A stretch of DNA of 64,000 nt from Cyrtodaria siliqua (GCA_037043455.1 JAWPHD010001332.1:124001-188000); one strand, 5' to 3'. Numbered from the stretch's first letter, positions 13,182 to 23,999 are shown. Notes: a model not told the origin generated them from the letters alone. Translations and numbers: made by a program.

Positions 13182-14182
13182 TAACAAGAGCATCAAGAAT
13201 TGCAGGGCAATCCATAGTCCCCCACCGGCCCAGGCAAACATTTTCCAGACATTTTCTATGATGGAGGTCGAAGATCAAGGTCAAGGTCACAATGACCTTA
13301 TTTTGGTACGCGACACATCGCTATCCCAAGATGTATTCACATACCAAGGTTGGTATCTCTAAGTGTTATAGTATCGAAAATACGGTCCGGATAAGCATTT
13401 TCTATGACACAGGTCAAGGTCACAATGACCTTATTTTGGTATGCGACACATCGCTATCCCAAGATGTATTCACGTACCAAGTTTGGTATCTCTAAGTGTT
13501 ATAGTATTGAAAATACAGTCCGGACAAGCATTTTCTATGACAGAGGTCACAGGTCAAGGTCAGAATGACCTTATTTTGGTACGCGACATACCGCTATCTC
13601 AAGATGTATCCACATCCCAAGCTTGGTAACTCTAAGCGTTACAGTATTGAAAAAAAAGTCCGGACAAGCGTTTTCTATGACAGAGGTCACAGGTCAAGGT
13701 CACAATGACCTTATTTTGGTACGCGGCACACCGCTATCCCAAGATGTATTCACACACCAATTTTGGTATCTCAAAGTCTTATAGTATTGAAAATATGGTC
13801 CGGACAAGCATTTTGGGAACAATTTCTATGATAGAGGTCACAGGTGAAGGTCAAGGACACTGTGACCTTATCTTGGTATGCGACACACCGCTATCCCAAG
13901 ATGTATCCAATTATCAAGTTTGGTATCTCTAAGTGTTATAGTATTGAAAATACGGTCCGGACAAGCATTTTCTACGACAGAGGTCACAGGTCAAGGTCAC
14001 AGTGACCTTTTTTTGGTATGCGACACACCGCTATCCCAAGATGTATCCACATACCAAGTTTGGTATCTCAAAGTCTTATAGTATTGAAAATACGGCCCGG
14101 ACAACATTTCGGAAGGATGGACAGACGGACGGATGGGGTGCAAACCTATAGTACCCCCCGGGACCGGTGGGGGACTAATAAG
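13182..14182 (+). mobile_element. Repeat-bearing rolling-circle-like element
   Basis: The left end (aacaagagcatcaagaattg, then tagtcccccaccggccc) has a subterminal inverted match at the right end (gggaccggtgggggacta). The core is a ~140-bp array of six units, followed by a short ggacagacggacgga tract and the right-end motif. Similar architecture recurs at 24460-25512, 28635-29784, 47440-49630, 55613-56765 and 56831-57849. Helentron-derived non-autonomous elements are known to carry subterminal inverted repeats, tandem-repeat cores, microsatellites and a 3' hairpin; assignment to them is inference. Confidence 0.55.
13240..14100. repeat. ~140-bp tandem array with AGGTCAnnnTGACCT palindromes
   Basis: The phrase gctatc[cc/tc]aagatgta recurs near 13320, 13453, 13594, 13733, 13890 and 14032. 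In most units a palindrome aggtcacaatgacct or aggtcacagtgacct is present. This is the classical inverted nuclear-receptor half-site with a three-base spacer. One unit (about 13853) has a mismatch (aggacactgtgacct). Confidence 0.85.
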
Positions 14183-15532
14183 CATAACCTTTTAAAATAT
14201 CAAACATATGACGAAATAATTAGTAACCTACTTCATAAACATAAAATGTTGTTGATGATAGCAGGGGCATAGCTGACCTGAAATGCATATAAAGGCCCGA
14301 CAGACAAGGTAGGTCGGCTTTTTTTTTAAACTTAGCTATGCAATTTTTGCGTTTTGGCATATATCTGACAGAGCACTTCTGAAATATTTTTTTGACAAAT
14401 TTGAGAATTAACATTTGACAAAGTTAAATTACCTACACTGTAAAATGAAATAAGAAACGTTGACCCTTTAGCCCCCACCCCCCTCTCGCTTCTGTTTTTA
14501 TTGCATTTTTGGACTTTTTACATTTTTTTAATTTTTCAAATTGATGCCTTTTTCAGTGGCTCTGAAAATAAACTGAAAATACATTTACAAGCCTCTAAAA
14601 ATCTGTCAAAAAAATAACAACTAAACAATTATCTTTTTTGTTTTGTTTTGTTTTTTTCTAAAATGGAATCTACTGTACAAAGTCAAGAATACATTTGCGG
14701 CACAACATACACAAGTAATAAACGCATCTTTACATATATGAACAACCCTACAACTATATAAAATTGTCAATTTCCTCCAGCACTGCAATACCAAGTTCTG
14801 TGATACAGTACTGTAAAACTGCAACACTTAGCACAGATTGAAACTGATGTCACAAAATACAACTGTAGATTTCACAAACAGATACAGCCATTCAACTACA
14901 GATTCACAATCAAATTCAATCATTTCCACTTAGTTTTCGGACAAAATGATCCATATTTGTACAGGCGAAATATGTTTTTAGGTAATGTCGAACCATGCTA
15001 TTCTGCGGCAACAGTTTAATAAATCATCTTTGCGTGTTCTTTGTGCAATAACGTAACACAGTCATGTATATACGTTTAGATACATATATAACCTAGTAGA
15101 TGCATTGAACAGTTTATAAAGCATATAATACCATATACATGATACTTTTGAAGCCACAATCTGGGAGATATAAGAATTTTTTAAGGGAGATGTGTCCAAA
15201 CTGTGTGAGATTTTATAAAGATAAGGTAAAATTGGGGTTTTATCAAATATTAGCATATATTTGAATTTTTTAAAGCATTTGATGATAAAATAAAGTAAGA
15301 AATGTCATTTAATAGGCTTTAGTTTTGTTTTCAATTCACAATTTTCAGTGAGATATCGAAATGTTTGACTTCTGAAGAGATGAAATTCTGTAAGTTTTGA
15401 TCTGACAGAGTGAGATATCACATGTATGTAATAACGTTAGAAACATGTCACTTATCTCATCACACAGAAATTATACAGAATTTTTTCAATCATTCGCTCA
15501 TAAGCTAACTGTTATTCTAAGCATATTTTAGA

Positions 15533-15761
15533 TCGAGAGATGCCGCAGAGAGAGTGGAAGGATAAACTGGAATCTACTAATGAATGAATTCCTATGGTTC
15601 TTCAACCTGCTCGGACAGACTCCAACGTCCTCATCTATTGGATGGGTCTAAGGAAAAGTGTATTGTCCAAGAACACACCGACGGTGGCCCTAGTGAGGCT
15701 TGAAAACGGGTCCTCCGGATTGCAAGTTCACCATGCTATCCACTGGGCCATGCCAGCCCCT
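15533..15761 (-). mobile_element. tRNA-derived SINE, diverged copy of the 10505-10822 family
   Basis: The minus strand starts ggggctggcatggcccagtg, has a B-box-like ttcaagcctc, and shares gtcggtgtgttcttgg and gaaccataggaatt with the copy at 10505-10822. It ends about 115 bases from exon E7 (3' side in the gene's orientation). Confidence 0.75.
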
Positions 15762-15877
15762 TAATTAGTATAAAATCATTGACAAACACTAACAGTGCCC
15801 TGCATACAAGCATGTTTATAGAGACTAGTAATATCTCAGATACAGGTTCTAAGGATAGCACTAAACAACATTTCAAT

Positions 15878-16107
15878 TTATGGCATATGAGCTCGTTTGA
15901 AATGTGACTTCACATGGTGTTTATTGGTGAACGCTCTCGGACACAGGTGACACAGAAACGGCTTCTCTCCAGTATGTGTGCGCACGTGCCTTGCAAGGTG
16001 AGAACGCGACTGAAAGTAGCGGCCACAAAAATCACACACATGCACCATAAGGGACGCCGACACATCTGAGGCTTCGTGTACGTCAGGAGTGATGATTAAA
16101 CCAGGAC
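15878..16107 (-). CDS. Terminal C2H2 zinc-finger exon E7 (partial gene)
   Basis: A pyrimidine-only tract ending ctttgttttag precedes GT CCT GGT, phase 1. It encodes 76 residues. The linker (residues 1-24) is short and acidic (PDVHEASDVS). Finger 1 is C25, C28, H41, H45 with helix SRSHLARH; finger 2 is C53, C56, H69 and, after four residues, H74 with helix NKHHVKSH; the stop follows MP. Both fingers have a normal core. The finger-1 helix (Ser -1, His +3, Arg +6) differs strongly from the NWKLQQH type of E1-E3 and E5, so a different target site is expected by the general C2H2 recognition rules. A shorter open frame beginning at a GTG at 16063 misses the first 14 complete codons of the exon. Confidence 0.86.
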
Positions 16108-16915
16108 CTAAAACAAAGAAAAAAACTTTTTTTATTCAATAGCTGATTAATGTTACGTTTATAAGATATATACTAGTTGTTATAACTATATAAAACCTGA
16201 AATAAAAGACAATGACGAACTAAAACGACAGAATACATTAGCCATGCAACATCTTATAGGGACACTGTCCGTAAGTAAGCAGATACTAAGCATAGCCAAA
16301 TAACTGTCCGATTTTTATTCAGTGAAATGTATGCATGAAAACATGAGCATAAACCCAGATTAAGTCGGTAGTTAAGTAATACATTCGTGATTTTGAAAAA
16401 AAAAAGTTTTTTTTTTTTAAATTTGTAAACAATGTGGGACCCACAATATTTACAGTTTGTGCTGATCACGCGTGACATCCATTAGCGCAGTAGGTTTTCT
16501 ATATAGTATGTCTTACGTAATACATCTGGTCCGTTAAGCTCAATTGGGAGTGAGCTTGACTATTGCAATGTTCGACTAATATTACCCGCGATGTAATTTT
16601 AGTGTGAGTTCAACCCCACAAAGCGGTTCTCCTTTTTTTGTAACGTTATTGAATTCCATCAAACAATCTTGGTTTTATTAAGTAAATATTCAATAATGGT
16701 TGTGTTTGCAATCTCATTAAAATCATTTATCACGCTACCATACTGTTGGCTACTAAGGATCTGACGACACTCCATTGCAGGTAACGTCAGATTGACCTCA
16801 CAATTAGCCAATCAGATTTGAGCCTTCGAAATCGTTCGGTATATATTGCTTCACTGCGCATGTTGCGTTTCAGTAAAATGCCGTGTAGCAGTCTACGCTC
16901 GATATTGAAAGAGAC

Positions 16916-16972
16916 AAATTATGCTTAAAATTATGTGTGTCTCTATAGAGACTTACGTAATTTTAAGCAAAT
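16916..16972. repeat. Imperfect palindrome
   Basis: tgcttaaaattatgtgtgtc and gacttacgtaattttaagca are near reverse complements around the centre tctatagag. No function assigned. Confidence 0.6.
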
Positions 16973-16999
16973 TTGAGTTTTGAAGAGAAAAGTGTTTAA

Positions 17000-17149
17000 C
17001 TCTTAGCCTGCTAAGGGCGACTACAATAGCCTTTGCCTCCAGTGTAAACCCAGATCAGCCTGCAAGTAACTCGTCCCTTTGTATCATAAATGGAACGGTC
17101 CAAATTCAAAGAAAGGACAGTCGAGTATAGATCCATAGCAGGGTAAGGG
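17000..17149. mobile_element. piggyBac-like MITE, TTAA flanks
   Basis: The ends ctcttagcctgctaag and agcagggtaaggg are inverted and flanked by TTAA (16996-16999, 17150-17153). The interior atcagcctgcaagtaactcg is shared with 44051-44238, 46733-46948 and 63832-64000. CCCT-like termini and TTAA targets are the piggyBac pattern; non-coding. Confidence 0.7.
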
Positions 17150-17204
17150 TTAAAGGAAGGTTCATCAACACAACTTTTTGGTTATTTCGAACTATAACCA
17201 AAGA

Positions 17205-17310
17205 GAAAGATGAAGGATGCATAGGAATATGTAAGCAGCCCCCTATTCCTTATAATGAATAAAAGTCTATGGTTATTTAAAGTGCTTGAAGGATAGACAC
17301 CAATACGTGT
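17205..17310 (-). mobile_element. SINE fragment (10505-10822 family)
   Basis: Shares aaggatgcataggaat, the tctatggtt segment and gaaggatagacaccaatacg with the body of the SINE at 10505-10822. The head is missing. Confidence 0.6.
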
Positions 17311-18255
17311 GTATGTCTATAACAACTGACCAATAAAACTCTGCGTACCTGAATGTGCAACATATCAAATAACAACTCTTCTACACTCTACACTGAGCAA
17401 ATCTTTGCAAAGTTAAAAACAAAACAAAACAAACTTTTCTCTAAGAAAATAGATTTTAACAAGAAATGTAACCAAAAAGTGACATATACCCCACACAAAT
17501 TTTGTTACGGATGGACAAATGGAAATTTTGTTTCGGACGGATGGTGCAATTACTTTACCCCCTCCCTTGCAGGGCATAAAAAAATGACGAAGTGGAAAAA
17601 TCAGCTGGGAAGTCGCTAGCTAATTCTAATCCGCCTTTGTTGAAAGTTTCCTCAGGGGAATAAATTGGCTAGATGAGTCCATTTTAAACAGTTGTGATTT
17701 GTGGACGAGTTATGCAATGTTTAATACTCGCAAATGTATAAGTGTCAACAAATCAGATTGCAGGGGTTCTGTCGAATGCGACAGAAAAACACATGTTAGT
17801 GTACTACAAACTGTATTTGTCCCTTGTTCCTTTAGTATGGTATCTCACTGAAAAGATCCCTGAACTGTGATGTTTGTACACTTTCATATTATGTTCTATG
17901 TATGTTAAAAAAGAAACAACTTCAGATAATCTAACATGTTATGTTGGCATCGCACCTAAACTGACTGCAGTTACATTCATTACAAGATCAGCGTTTTTTA
18001 AGACGGTATCAACAAGGTGATTTGCTACAGGTGACTGACAATACATTTATAAACTCGTCTGGACAAATGCCAGTACTACCAAGAAAAAATAACAACAAAA
18101 CAAATGTACATTATCTTGAAATGCAAATAAACCACATATTTAAAACAACGCGAGCTAATTCATGATTTGTTTATTAATTACTTTATGAAGTGCAGATTAA
18201 ATGTGGGAAATTTACTCTCAAGTGTTTTCTTTGAAACGAAATGCATTTCCGTATA

Positions 18256-18931
18256 ACAGTCTATTAAATCATTTTAGAATTATTTTATATTTAGAGTCAT
18301 TACTCATTGAGAGATACAAACAGTCTTAATCTGTTTCTCACAGCAATGTAAACATGCAATCAGTTCTCAGAACTCACTGAGTTGCATCATAACAGCATGA
18401 CGTGATGTCATAATACCAGGATGTGATGTCAAAATACCAGAAACTGATGTCATGATAGAAACAAATGAAAATATGAATGAAGCATTCTGAGAGGTTCAGT
18501 GATAAAAATTGGACCAATGAAACCAGTTAATTTAAAACTCATCCCACTCTCAGAACTCATTGGGTTTTTTCTTGACATTGAGTAACTAGAAGTATCACTG
18601 AAGGTGATGAATACCCCCGCTTAAATTTTAAGTAAAATAAAGGGCCATAATTCTGTAATAAATTAAGGTGATGTGGAGGGACATAAGGTGATCAGTTGTT
18701 AAGTTTATATGAAGTTTGGGACTAACCCATTCAAAAGTGAGGAATTTCAAGTAATGAAAATATGTTACGGGATGCGACAGGACAAAAAAGTGTTACGCGA
18801 CGGGGAGTTACAGCCAACGTGATTCCTATATGGCCCCCACTTTGTGAAAGCGGGTGTATAATGATGTTCTTGAAATCCAGAAACACAAAATTTTAATAAT
18901 AAAATAGTTCTAAAATGATTTAATAGACTGT
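18256..18931. mobile_element. TIR element with a nested MITE
   Basis: Ends acagtctattaaatcatttt and its reverse complement, flanked by TATA (18252-18255, 18932-18935). The sister copy 49794-50234 reads straight through gagtaatgatgttcttg; here 18586-18858 is inserted at that point, flanked by TAA, and has ends resembling atacccccgctt/aagcgggtgtat. The third relative, 46695-47214, carries a different nested insertion. Confidence 0.75.
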
Positions 18932-19181
18932 TATATATGGATGTGTTCATAGGTATCCTTATGCATAACTCTGAATACTGTACATTTAAAATGCTCTGCA
19001 GTAAATGGTTTACCCAGTGAGACACATATAATATAGCCTAACTTTTAAAGAAAATAACCCACCAAGTAACGGCAGAATTTACACTACAAGACCATTTATC
19101 AAAACTCTCTTGACCCATTTTGCAACATTAGACTCATTCTCATTTCACTGCTAAAATCCACTAATAGATTCTAAGCTTAAA

Positions 19182-21594
19182 GGGTCCTCCAAATTGAAAA
19201 ATAAAGTGATTTTAAATGAAAGATTATTATAAAAGAATGTCAGTGTCATCGTCCGTTTTCTCAAAAACCGTTGATAAATGCAAGTTTTACAGGTATGAAG
19301 TTTACCTGTACACAAAAAAAAAACGACGGTGCGCGATCGATCTTCGGAAAATGACGTCATAAGGGACGACCAAACACATCTTCCGTACAAACTACCTAAT
19401 TTACATAATCAATTATGGCGCGTATCTATGTGTAAACAAACCGTTACTCTTGTTGGATGTCCATTTTTCTCATATAGCCTGAGTGTTTTAAACCCTGGAA
19501 TATTACTGATGTGTTCGTGTCTTCATCATGGTGAAAGGTGCTCATTAAGCTTTTGTAGAAAAAGTAAACAGGAAGGCAGTGTAAGTCTACACACATTTCC
19601 ATGTTGCCGTCATCGAACTAAATGGATTGAACTTGTTTTGCAAAACGGTGTAAAATGGAATTTTTCAGAGCACTCTCGCGTATGTTCGGACCATTTTACT
19701 GAGAAAGATTTTGATGACTCTTATGAAACGAAAAAGAGATTACATTTACTCTATCAGTTCAGACGGGATAACATAATTATTTTTTTTTGGTGTCCGGAAA
19801 TATAACTTTCCAAAATTAATTCATATTTGCCAATGTCCGAATATTCTGAGAGGGAACGGTAAATTAACATTCTACGGTAAGTATTTTTAACTGTGATGTT
19901 CGGGGCAATCTCACCTTCGTTGTTTACGGTAATTACGAAAATCCATCCATTAATGATCACTTATTGGTAATTATGCGGCTATTCTATAAACTGTCTAAAA
20001 TTACGGTACTCAACTTTGGCAAACTGTAAAACCTGTGAAATCAGTACACCGAGACACTTTACACGCGAGTAGAGTGGGTTATTCTTTTGAATTTTGCGGT
20101 GAGTGAGCGGTACACTATTTGATCTGTGGAACTGTTACGTTCTAGTCACAAGTGTAGTTATATGCTGGCTAATGCGGACTGTGTAATAGTATACTGGGCT
20201 ATATGCGATTCAATCCACAACAGTGAACTAATAAAAAATGTGTAAACAATGAACTAATGAACAATTATGACATCTAGTTTATTATATTAAATTATTATAT
20301 TTTGTTTGAAATGTAGCAATGAACTTTATCGAATAATGAGGCAATGCAATTTTAAAACATGTTGATTATTTTATTACAAAATAAAAACATACAAGGTATT
20401 GCAGAAAATAAATTAAAATTATAAAATAGTCGTGTTCTTTATCCATTTAATTTCACCATGATGTTATTGCTCAAATCGAAGCTAAAAAACAAAGCATGCC
20501 ATGCTTATAGTATGAAATAAAATGTGTCTGTACAAACAGACAACAAATCGCACAGCACTTTACCTGTGTGAGCGAGACCGTATTTTTTTGCTGGTAATGC
20601 CAGATAATGCAATGGCCCACTAGCTACGACAGCGACAACACAATACAACCCGTAACACCTACATTGGAATGGTTTTACCTGGTTTAGACAATTGTTTCAA
20701 CACGCGCCTGACCGATTACACAAAATTATAGCATGGGTCAGTAATAATGTAATTGTTTCAAAATGGCTCGTTAATAACAGTAAAAAATCACGATCAAAAA
20801 CTTTTTATTTAATTGCATCAAACAAGTTACAATTAAATTCATTGAAATATAAATTCATTGAAATATATTCTGCTGCCTCTGTGTGTAATTATCGAGATGC
20901 AATCAGCAATTAGAAGTCGTTGATCGTAATTTTAACCGGTCATTTTCGGCGAATAATTAATCTTTTCCCGATGTCCGAATTTATAAAAGCATCAAAACTA
21001 TTGAAATAAGATTGATTTCTTAATATGTCGGAGCACTAGTTTTATTATTTTCTTCAATTAATTAGGTGTCCGGAATTAATGAGTGTCCGGACTCATTGAG
21101 TAAATAACGGTAGGTATCAAAACTTAAAACCAATGCTGAAACACCGATTCTCCGATTTACAGACCCACAGACGGAGACAGTCACAGGATGAAGACATCGA
21201 AAAATCTAATATCATGAGTTTATTTGTATTATTCGTTTATTGTTTTCATTTATACTTTATACGCTCAGAATCAAAGTGGATGGGGTACACAAAATGTTGA
21301 TTGTCCACTTCGCTCGCATTGTTTATCGATACTTGGTTTGCCAGTGTGTCCGCCATTTTGGTTTCTAACGAACCATAGGTAATGCGTGACGTCAACGGTT
21401 TTTTTCCATTCGGCCGTTTCCGTGAAACCTCAGTTACGTTTCCGTGACAGGTGTGTATTAGGGGCAAATGTGCCGTATGGATTCGTGATTTACCGATGAA
21501 CGAATAGGTTTACGATTTTGACCGAAGTATTTTTAGAAACTGCTAATCATTATCTTTGTAATACAAAGGAAAGTTATTTCAATCTGGAGGACCC
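19182..21594. mobile_element. Putative TIR-flanked segment carrying a THAP-domain ORF
   Basis: The left end gggtcctccaaattgaaa (19182) is mirrored by tttcaatctggaggaccc ending at 21594. Both ends are embedded in relatives of the family-B repeat. Subterminal aaaaaccgttga blocks also pair, and TGACGTCA occurs near both ends (19353, 21387). The plus-strand THAP ORF lies inside. No transposase catalytic domain was recognised, so this may be an internally deleted THAP-type DNA transposon; the boundary call is moderate. Confidence 0.5.
19329..19805 (+). CDS. THAP-type zinc-finger ORF, probably transposon-derived
   Basis: 158 residues from the first ATG. Residues about 71-130 fit the THAP DNA-binding domain: C71-X4-C76, FP at 90-91, W99, W110, then C119-X2-H122 followed by FTEKDF. 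This is the C2CH signature C-X(2-4)-C-X(35-50)-C-X2-H with the invariant Trp and Phe. THAP domains bind DNA in host proteins such as the THAP family and in P-element-like transposases. The frame stops about 28 residues after the core, before a clear AVPTIF-type box, and no coiled coil or catalytic domain follows. The first ~65 residues are low in recognisable features, so the real start may be a splice site or a later codon. Plus strand, opposite to the zinc-finger gene. It could be a first exon, a relic or a domesticated fragment. Confidence 0.5.
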   Translation: MRDRSSENDVIRDDQTHLPYKLPNLHNQLWRVSMCKQTVTLVGCPFFSYSLSVLNPGILLMCSCLHHGERCSLSFCRKSKQEGSVSLHTFPCCRHRTKWIELVLQNGVKWNFSEHSRVCSDHFTEKDFDDSYETKKRLHLLYQFRRDNIIIFFWCPEI

Positions 21595-21890
21595 CCGCCA
21601 AATAACGGCAAAATTACGTTACAAAAATGTTTATCAAAACTCTATCAATATGTTCAGGTCATATAATAATGTATGTGTGCCGATTATAAGTGTAGGTAAT
21701 TCACAGGTTCTTAAAATCTATAAAATCAATTAGGAGTTGGTAACTCTTCGACTCTCCAGTTTTGGGGTTTGGCTGGTTAAAGCTGTTTATTTTGTGTTTA
21801 TAGAATTTGGATTCTCAAAATATGTAAGTTATATAATTATATTCCTCGTCGTCAGTAGGTTTAAAGACGGTGTACATGTGTTGTAAAATG
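21590..21890. repeat. Dispersed repeat family B, copy 2 (left part)
   Basis: Matches 6340-6650 (aaaactctatcaatatgttc, gaatttggattctcaaaata, cctcgtcgtcagtaggttta). It is interrupted at tgtaaaatg by the element at 21891-22715 and resumes at 22716. Confidence 0.65.
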
Positions 21891-22715
21891 GGGTAGGTAT
21901 AAAACGCGGACTAACACACGCGGACTAGCGGACTGCGGACTAGCGGACTGCGGACCAGTAAGGTATAAAACGCGGACTGGTATTTTGCGGACCATGTAAA
22001 TAGATGGGACAAATAATACAAATATTTTGGGTAGCAAATATTAAAGTTAAACAAAATAAGTATGTGGTGTATGGTAATGGTCATTTGAAAATAGATTTGC
22101 ATGAAAATAAATCGTCAACTGCCAGTTGTAATTAGGTTCAATTGATGTTTAAAGCAAAATAATTTACAAAAGTAAAGTTTTTCGCGCTATGATTTAGTGA
22201 CAATGATTGTTTGAATGTAATCAGAGATGAAAAAGAACTTTAATCCCTGTTTTAATTAAAGGTTAATCATGAGATAATGTTCAACTTCTGTCTTCAAAAG
22301 AACGTTGTTTGCATTTATCTAATTTACTTTAAAGTCTTACAATTATACTAACAAACATCCGTGGATTCAGTAATTAATATTCGAACCAGATGTAAGATGT
22401 TGATCACACTTTCATGAAATAACGTTTGATCTTATATTTATTTCAATATTTTTGATATCAAACAGTCTTATAATTATTTTCGCTCATTTTAAAGAAAATT
22501 TTATTAAACAATGGTCCGACAAAATATTTGGATCTCCAACTTCGAACTCACTAACATGTGTTAATAGATTTTGTGACGACAAAACATAATCCACTACTGA
22601 ACTACCCCTACTGCGTACAAAAGTACCAGTCCGCGTTTTATACCTTACTGGTCCGCAGTCCGCTAGTCCGCAGTCCGCTAGTCCGCGCGTGTTAGTCCGC
22701 GTTTTATACCTACCC
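21891..22715. mobile_element. Mutator-like non-autonomous element, 92-bp TIRs, 9-bp TSD
   Basis: The left TIR 21891-21982 begins gggtaggtataaaacgcgga; the right TIR 22624-22715 is its reverse complement with one mismatch seen (acacacg against acacgcg). Each TIR holds tandem gcggactagcggact units. A perfect 9-bp duplication tgtaaaatg flanks it (21882-21890, 22716-22724). Long TIRs with a 9-bp duplication are the Mutator hallmark. The interior is AT-rich with no transposase; 825 bp in all. Confidence 0.85.
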
Positions 22716-22880
22716 TGTAAAATGTGTTGGTGGGATTGCTTCTTTAATCATACTGGTTAAAGTCTGCATTTATAAACAATCTTTCTGTTGTTGTTTTTTT
22801 GTTTTTTTTCAAAACTTAAAACAAATTAAAAAATCTTGTTTTTGTTTCAGCAATCTCTCGTTTGTTGGCATTGTTGCTGA

Positions 22881-23086
22881 TTAAATAGTCATCCTGTGTA
22901 CAGACATCATGTGTGCTTTAATGTTCTCTTTCCTTGCGGATGTCTTGCCACATATTTCACACACAAATGGTCTCTCTCCAGTGTGTATTCGCATGTGCGC
23001 TCTGAGGCCGGAATTGAAGACAAACGTTTGGTTGCATAACGAGCAAGCATGGATGGCGATTTGACCAAGGGCTTGTGGCAGGGTAA
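22881..23086 (-). CDS. Terminal C2H2 zinc-finger exon E6 (partial gene)
   Basis: The acceptor ttctctgtttgcag precedes TT ACC CTG CCA, phase 1; with an upstream G the split codon is GTT (Val). It is the shortest exon, 68 residues, with only 14 linker residues. Finger 1 is C15, C18, H31, H35 ([10 protein letters not shown]). Finger 2 is C43, C46, H59 and, after four residues, H64. Finger 2 is unusual: the core aromatic after the second Cys is Ser ([13 protein letters not shown]) and the core Leu is Ile. The stop TAA is at 22881-22883. No long ATG-initiated frame marks this exon, because the longest open frame over it (22907-23092) is a shadow in another phase. It was found by reading the strand from the acceptor. 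Function inferred from the array. Confidence 0.84.
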
Positions 23087-23258
23087 CTGCAAACAGAGAA
23101 GAGAAACTAAAATGAAGTCATTTAATTACGTTACTGAAAAAATGCAAACTAATACAGAATAGTACACAACAAATTTAACATAACAATTATACATACAATA
23201 TATTCAGCATATATGTACAAATGATCATAACAAATACGTTCAGATTGATTATTAGACT

Positions 23259-23811
23259 TAAAGGGAATATAGCGACACAGCCAAACCATCTTTATTTTCG
23301 AGCGTTCTGTAAAACTTGGAAAAGGGTGGAAGAATTATAAAAATCGGAAGATAAACAAAGAAGAGATGATCATTTGAAGGTTCTGTTGAAACAGATATGG
23401 AAGCCGCTATTTTGAGAGTTATGAAATCACAGTTCTAAATGACCATATATGGAATATTTATAAATATGAAAAATTACTGATTTTATAGGGAAAAACTGAC
23501 AGCAACTGTATGAAAAATATGTATATTTAATGGCAATAATGCTTTATATAACCAGTAAAGAAGTTGGCATGCATTTGTAGTGATTTTCTTTGCTTTAAAT
23601 GATATTTAATTAATATTCCACATATGGTAATTTGGAACCATGATGTCATACTTCTCAAAATGGCGGCTCCCATATCTGATTTATAACAACCTTCAAATGG
23701 TCAAATCTTTTTTGCTTATTATCTGATTTTGATAATCCTTTCACATTTTTCAAAGTTTTTCAAAACTCTCAATAACTGAGCTTCTTTGGCTGTGTCGCTA
23801 CATTCCATTTA
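23259..23811. mobile_element. TTAA foldback element, family F copy 1
   Basis: Begins agggaatatagcgacacagc and ends with the reverse complement (gctgtgtcgctacattcc), flanked by TTAA. Inverted similarity continues for roughly 200 bases each side (for example tcaaaatggcggctcccata against the left arm). Relatives: 52174-52645, 53534-54110 and a half copy at 55106-55496. Confidence 0.8.
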
Positions 23812-23999
23812 ACAGCACACAGGGCCCTAAGAAAGAAGTGAGGGACTGGACCTAGAAATGAGCTAATAGCAGAATCGTCATATTGACAAGAATAGTTTGT
23901 CCATAAAAAATAAAGGACAAGTTGATTTTGTTTGTTTGTTGGTGTTTTGCATAATTTTCAACACATGTAATGTTATATATGAAGGTAGAAGGCAGACCT

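Larger units (their letters stand above)
5380..15877. other. Interval between E7 and E8 (intron), repeat-filled
   Basis: Longest spacer of the array (10.5 kb). It holds a Tc1-type MITE (5682-6163), family-B repeat (6340-6720), a reverse-transcriptase relic (7430-8335), a small TA-flanked MITE (8475-8655), diverged gaccttgacct and 'agggccataactccg' repeats (8670-10500), a SINE (10505-10822), a ~158-bp array, a rolling-circle-like element (13182-14182) and a SINE (15533-15761). Bases 12600-12925 and 14190-15530 are AT-rich with nothing I can name. No further zinc-finger exon was found by scanning for the TGE[K/R]P linker codons. Confidence 0.6.
16108..22880. other. Interval between E6 and E7 (intron)
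   Basis: Contains a palindrome (16916-16972), a TTAA MITE (17000-17149), a SINE fragment (17205-17310), a nested MITE (18256-18931), a TIR-flanked segment with a THAP ORF (19182-21594), family-B repeat and a Mutator-like element (21891-22715). Bases 17320-18250 and 19830-21240 are AT-rich with no feature I can name. A possible tRNA-like relic near 16530-16620 is too weak to call. Confidence 0.55.

Noticed and set aside
12910..13362. 150-residue plus-strand frame
   Set aside because: It crosses a SINE fragment and the start of a tandem array, with no coherent domain.
16530..16625. Possible tRNA or SINE head (agctcaattgggag ... gagttcaacccc)
   Set aside because: Box-like motifs are present but spacing is long and there is no matching body or second copy in the window.
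21246..21467. Minus-strand frame with an ATGGCGGAC start
   Set aside because: Kozak-like start but no recognisable domain. It sits in the subterminal part of a transposon-like segment.
22907..23092. 61-residue minus-strand frame over exon E6
   Set aside because: Wrong phase: it breaks both zinc fingers, while the frame entered at the acceptor gives intact fingers.
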